Source of the DNA: Micrococcales bacterium
GTDB taxonomy: Bacteria; Actinomycetota; Actinomycetes; Actinomycetales; Dermatophilaceae
NCBI GenBank assembly: GCA_030452775.1
Contig: JAKDLQ010000121.1
Coordinates: forward strand, 1-6,823
Direction of reading: 5' to 3'
Length of the DNA stretch: 6,823 nt
The notes under the pieces are model-generated. The model was not told where the DNA came from, searched no databases, and saw only the letters and a program-made list of their open reading frames with translations. Shown in pieces: positions 5,946 to 6,823 of this stretch. Both the position numbers and the translations under genes were made by a program. How positions within the stretch are numbered: the stretch's first letter is position 1; every line of letters begins with the position of its first letter.

Positions 5946-6794
5946 ATGACTTCAGACATGCCCGAACCCGCCGCGTCACCTGACGCTTCATCGCTCCGGT
6001 CCGACCGGGTTGACGTGGCCGGAGTTGCCTTTGACGGGCTCCGGCAAGCCGACGTTGTTGCGCTGGTGGAGCAGGGCTGGTCGTCCGGTCAGGGCGGACT
6101 GATCCTCACGCCGAATGTCGACATCTGGCGGCTCGCCGATCGCGATGCGGAAATCGCGGACCTTGTCGCGGGGGCAGAGGTCGTCGTGGCTGACGGGCAA
6201 CCCCTCGTGTGGGCCTCGCGTCTCTCGGGCCGGCCGCTGCCGGAGCGCGTCACGGGCTCTGGCTTGGTCGAGGCTCTCTGCGCCAGCGCTGCGCGGCAGG
6301 GCGAGCGGGTCTTCATCGTGGGCGGCGGTGGCGAAGACACGGCCGAGCGCGCGGCCACGGCACTCCGCGCCAGATATGCCGGCCTCGAGGTGGCCGGCCA
6401 CGTGGTGCCGCCCTTCGGTTTCGAGCGTGACGCGACGGCGTATGCCGCTCTGCGAGCTCAGATCATCGAGGCCGACCCCCGGCTCGTGCTCGTGGGTCTG
6501 GGCTTTCCCAAGCAGGAGCGGCTCGCCGGCGAACTTCGAACGGCACTGCCAGCGGCCTGGTTCCTCGGTTGTGGCGGGGGGGTAGCGATGGCTGCGGGTA
6601 TCCAGAGCCGTTCGCCGGCGTGGGCCCAGCGACTCGGGGTGGAGTGGGTCTTCCGTATGGTGCAGGAACCAAGGCGGCTGGGTCGACGTTATCTCGTGGA
6701 CGATGTTCCGGCGGCGATCAGGCTGCTCGCGCGCAGCGCGTGGACGCCGGTGCGACGACGCCTCGCGCGAGCGATCGGCCGGTCAGGGACCTGA
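5946..6794 (+). CDS. WecG/TagA/CpsF family glycosyltransferase (GT26), likely N-acetylmannosaminyltransferase
   Basis: The 282-residue protein matches the family whose characterised members move ManNAc or ManNAcA from the UDP-sugar to a lipid-linked GlcNAc, an early step in enterobacterial common antigen and wall teichoic acid linkage. Motifs in order: TPNVDIW (55-61, Thr55), VADGQPLVW (81-89, with the probable catalytic Asp83), ERVTGSGL (100-107), FIVGGGGEDT (123-132), VGLGFPKQER (183-192), FLGCGGG (206-212) and the Arg-rich C-terminal appendage EWVFRMVQEPRRLGRRY (233-249), thought to close the active site at the membrane. The position after RVTGS is Gly106, where family members I recall have Asp. 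There is no signal peptide or transmembrane helix, so it is probably membrane-peripheral. ATG 5946 was chosen because a promoter sits at leaderless distance; ATG 5958 is an alternative. The epimerase at 734-1969 would provide UDP-ManNAc. The exact donor and acceptor are inferred. Confidence 0.9.
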   Translation: MTSDMPEPAASPDASSLRSDRVDVAGVAFDGLRQADVVALVEQGWSSGQGGLILTPNVDIWRLADRDAEIADLVAGAEVVVADGQPLVWASRLSGRPLPERVTGSGLVEALCASAARQGERVFIVGGGGEDTAERAATALRARYAGLEVAGHVVPPFGFERDATAYAALRAQIIEADPRLVLVGLGFPKQERLAGELRTALPAAWFLGCGGGVAMAAGIQSRSPAWAQRLGVEWVFRMVQEPRRLGRRYLVDDVPAAIRLLARSAWTPVRRRLARAIGRSGT

Positions 6795-6823
6795 TGAGGG
6801 GGAGAGGGAGCGTGCACCAGCAA
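6794..6823 (+). CDS. Possible start of a next gene (cut by the window edge)
   Basis: The stop of the preceding transferase overlaps an ATG by one base (TGATG, ATG at 6794), and the frame stays open for 10 codons to the end. In the same frame, GTG at 6812 is preceded by a purine-rich GGGGGAG (6798-6804) at 7 bases, a better-placed ribosome-binding site. Either start would give a co-transcribed downstream gene. Too little is visible to assign a family. Confidence 0.35.
   Translation, partial: MRGRGSVHQQ

Noticed and set aside
1..6823. tRNA, rRNA, CRISPR, insertion sequence or phage attachment site
   Set aside because: No cloverleaf-like segment, regularly spaced repeats, transposase motifs or terminal inverted repeats were found on either strand.

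Overview
The window is high-GC DNA with the codon use of an actinobacterium: most third codon positions are G or C, GTG starts occur, and one gene appears to be leaderless. No species can be named from the sequence. It looks like part of a cell-surface polysaccharide (capsule, exopolysaccharide or teichoic-acid-like glycan) locus, because nearly every gene encodes sugar-nucleotide, glycosyltransferase or sulfotransferase chemistry.

Layout, left to right. Bases 1-744 (+) carry the C-terminal half of an NAD(P)H/FAD-type oxidoreductase whose N-terminal flavin domain is not visible. Its stop codon overlaps, tail to tail, the end of a UDP-N-acetylglucosamine 2-epimerase gene (wecB type, 734-1969, -). 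A 114-bp gap with several small inverted repeats follows. Next come three tightly packed minus-strand genes transcribed from right to left: a 657-residue protein joining a sulfotransferase to a family-2 glycosyltransferase (3800-5773), a second sulfotransferase (2952-3791) and a third sulfotransferase (2084-2947). The gaps between them are 8 and 4 bp, so they are probably one operon. A 172-bp divergent promoter region (5774-5945) separates this block from a WecG/TagA/CpsF family glycosyltransferase on the plus strand (5946-6794). That gene has a convincing leaderless promoter. The last 30 bases hold what may be the start of a further plus-strand gene.

How the genes may work together (inference): the epimerase would make UDP-ManNAc, the usual donor of WecG/TagA-type transferases, which add ManNAc to a lipid-linked sugar early in glycan assembly. 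The GT2 domain would add a further sugar, and the three sulfotransferase domains would sulfate the glycan from PAPS. The most notable features are the sulfotransferase-glycosyltransferase fusion and the three sulfotransferase domains in a row beside a ManNAc pathway, which together predict a sulfated surface glycan. No RNA gene, CRISPR array, insertion sequence, attachment site or replication origin was seen.
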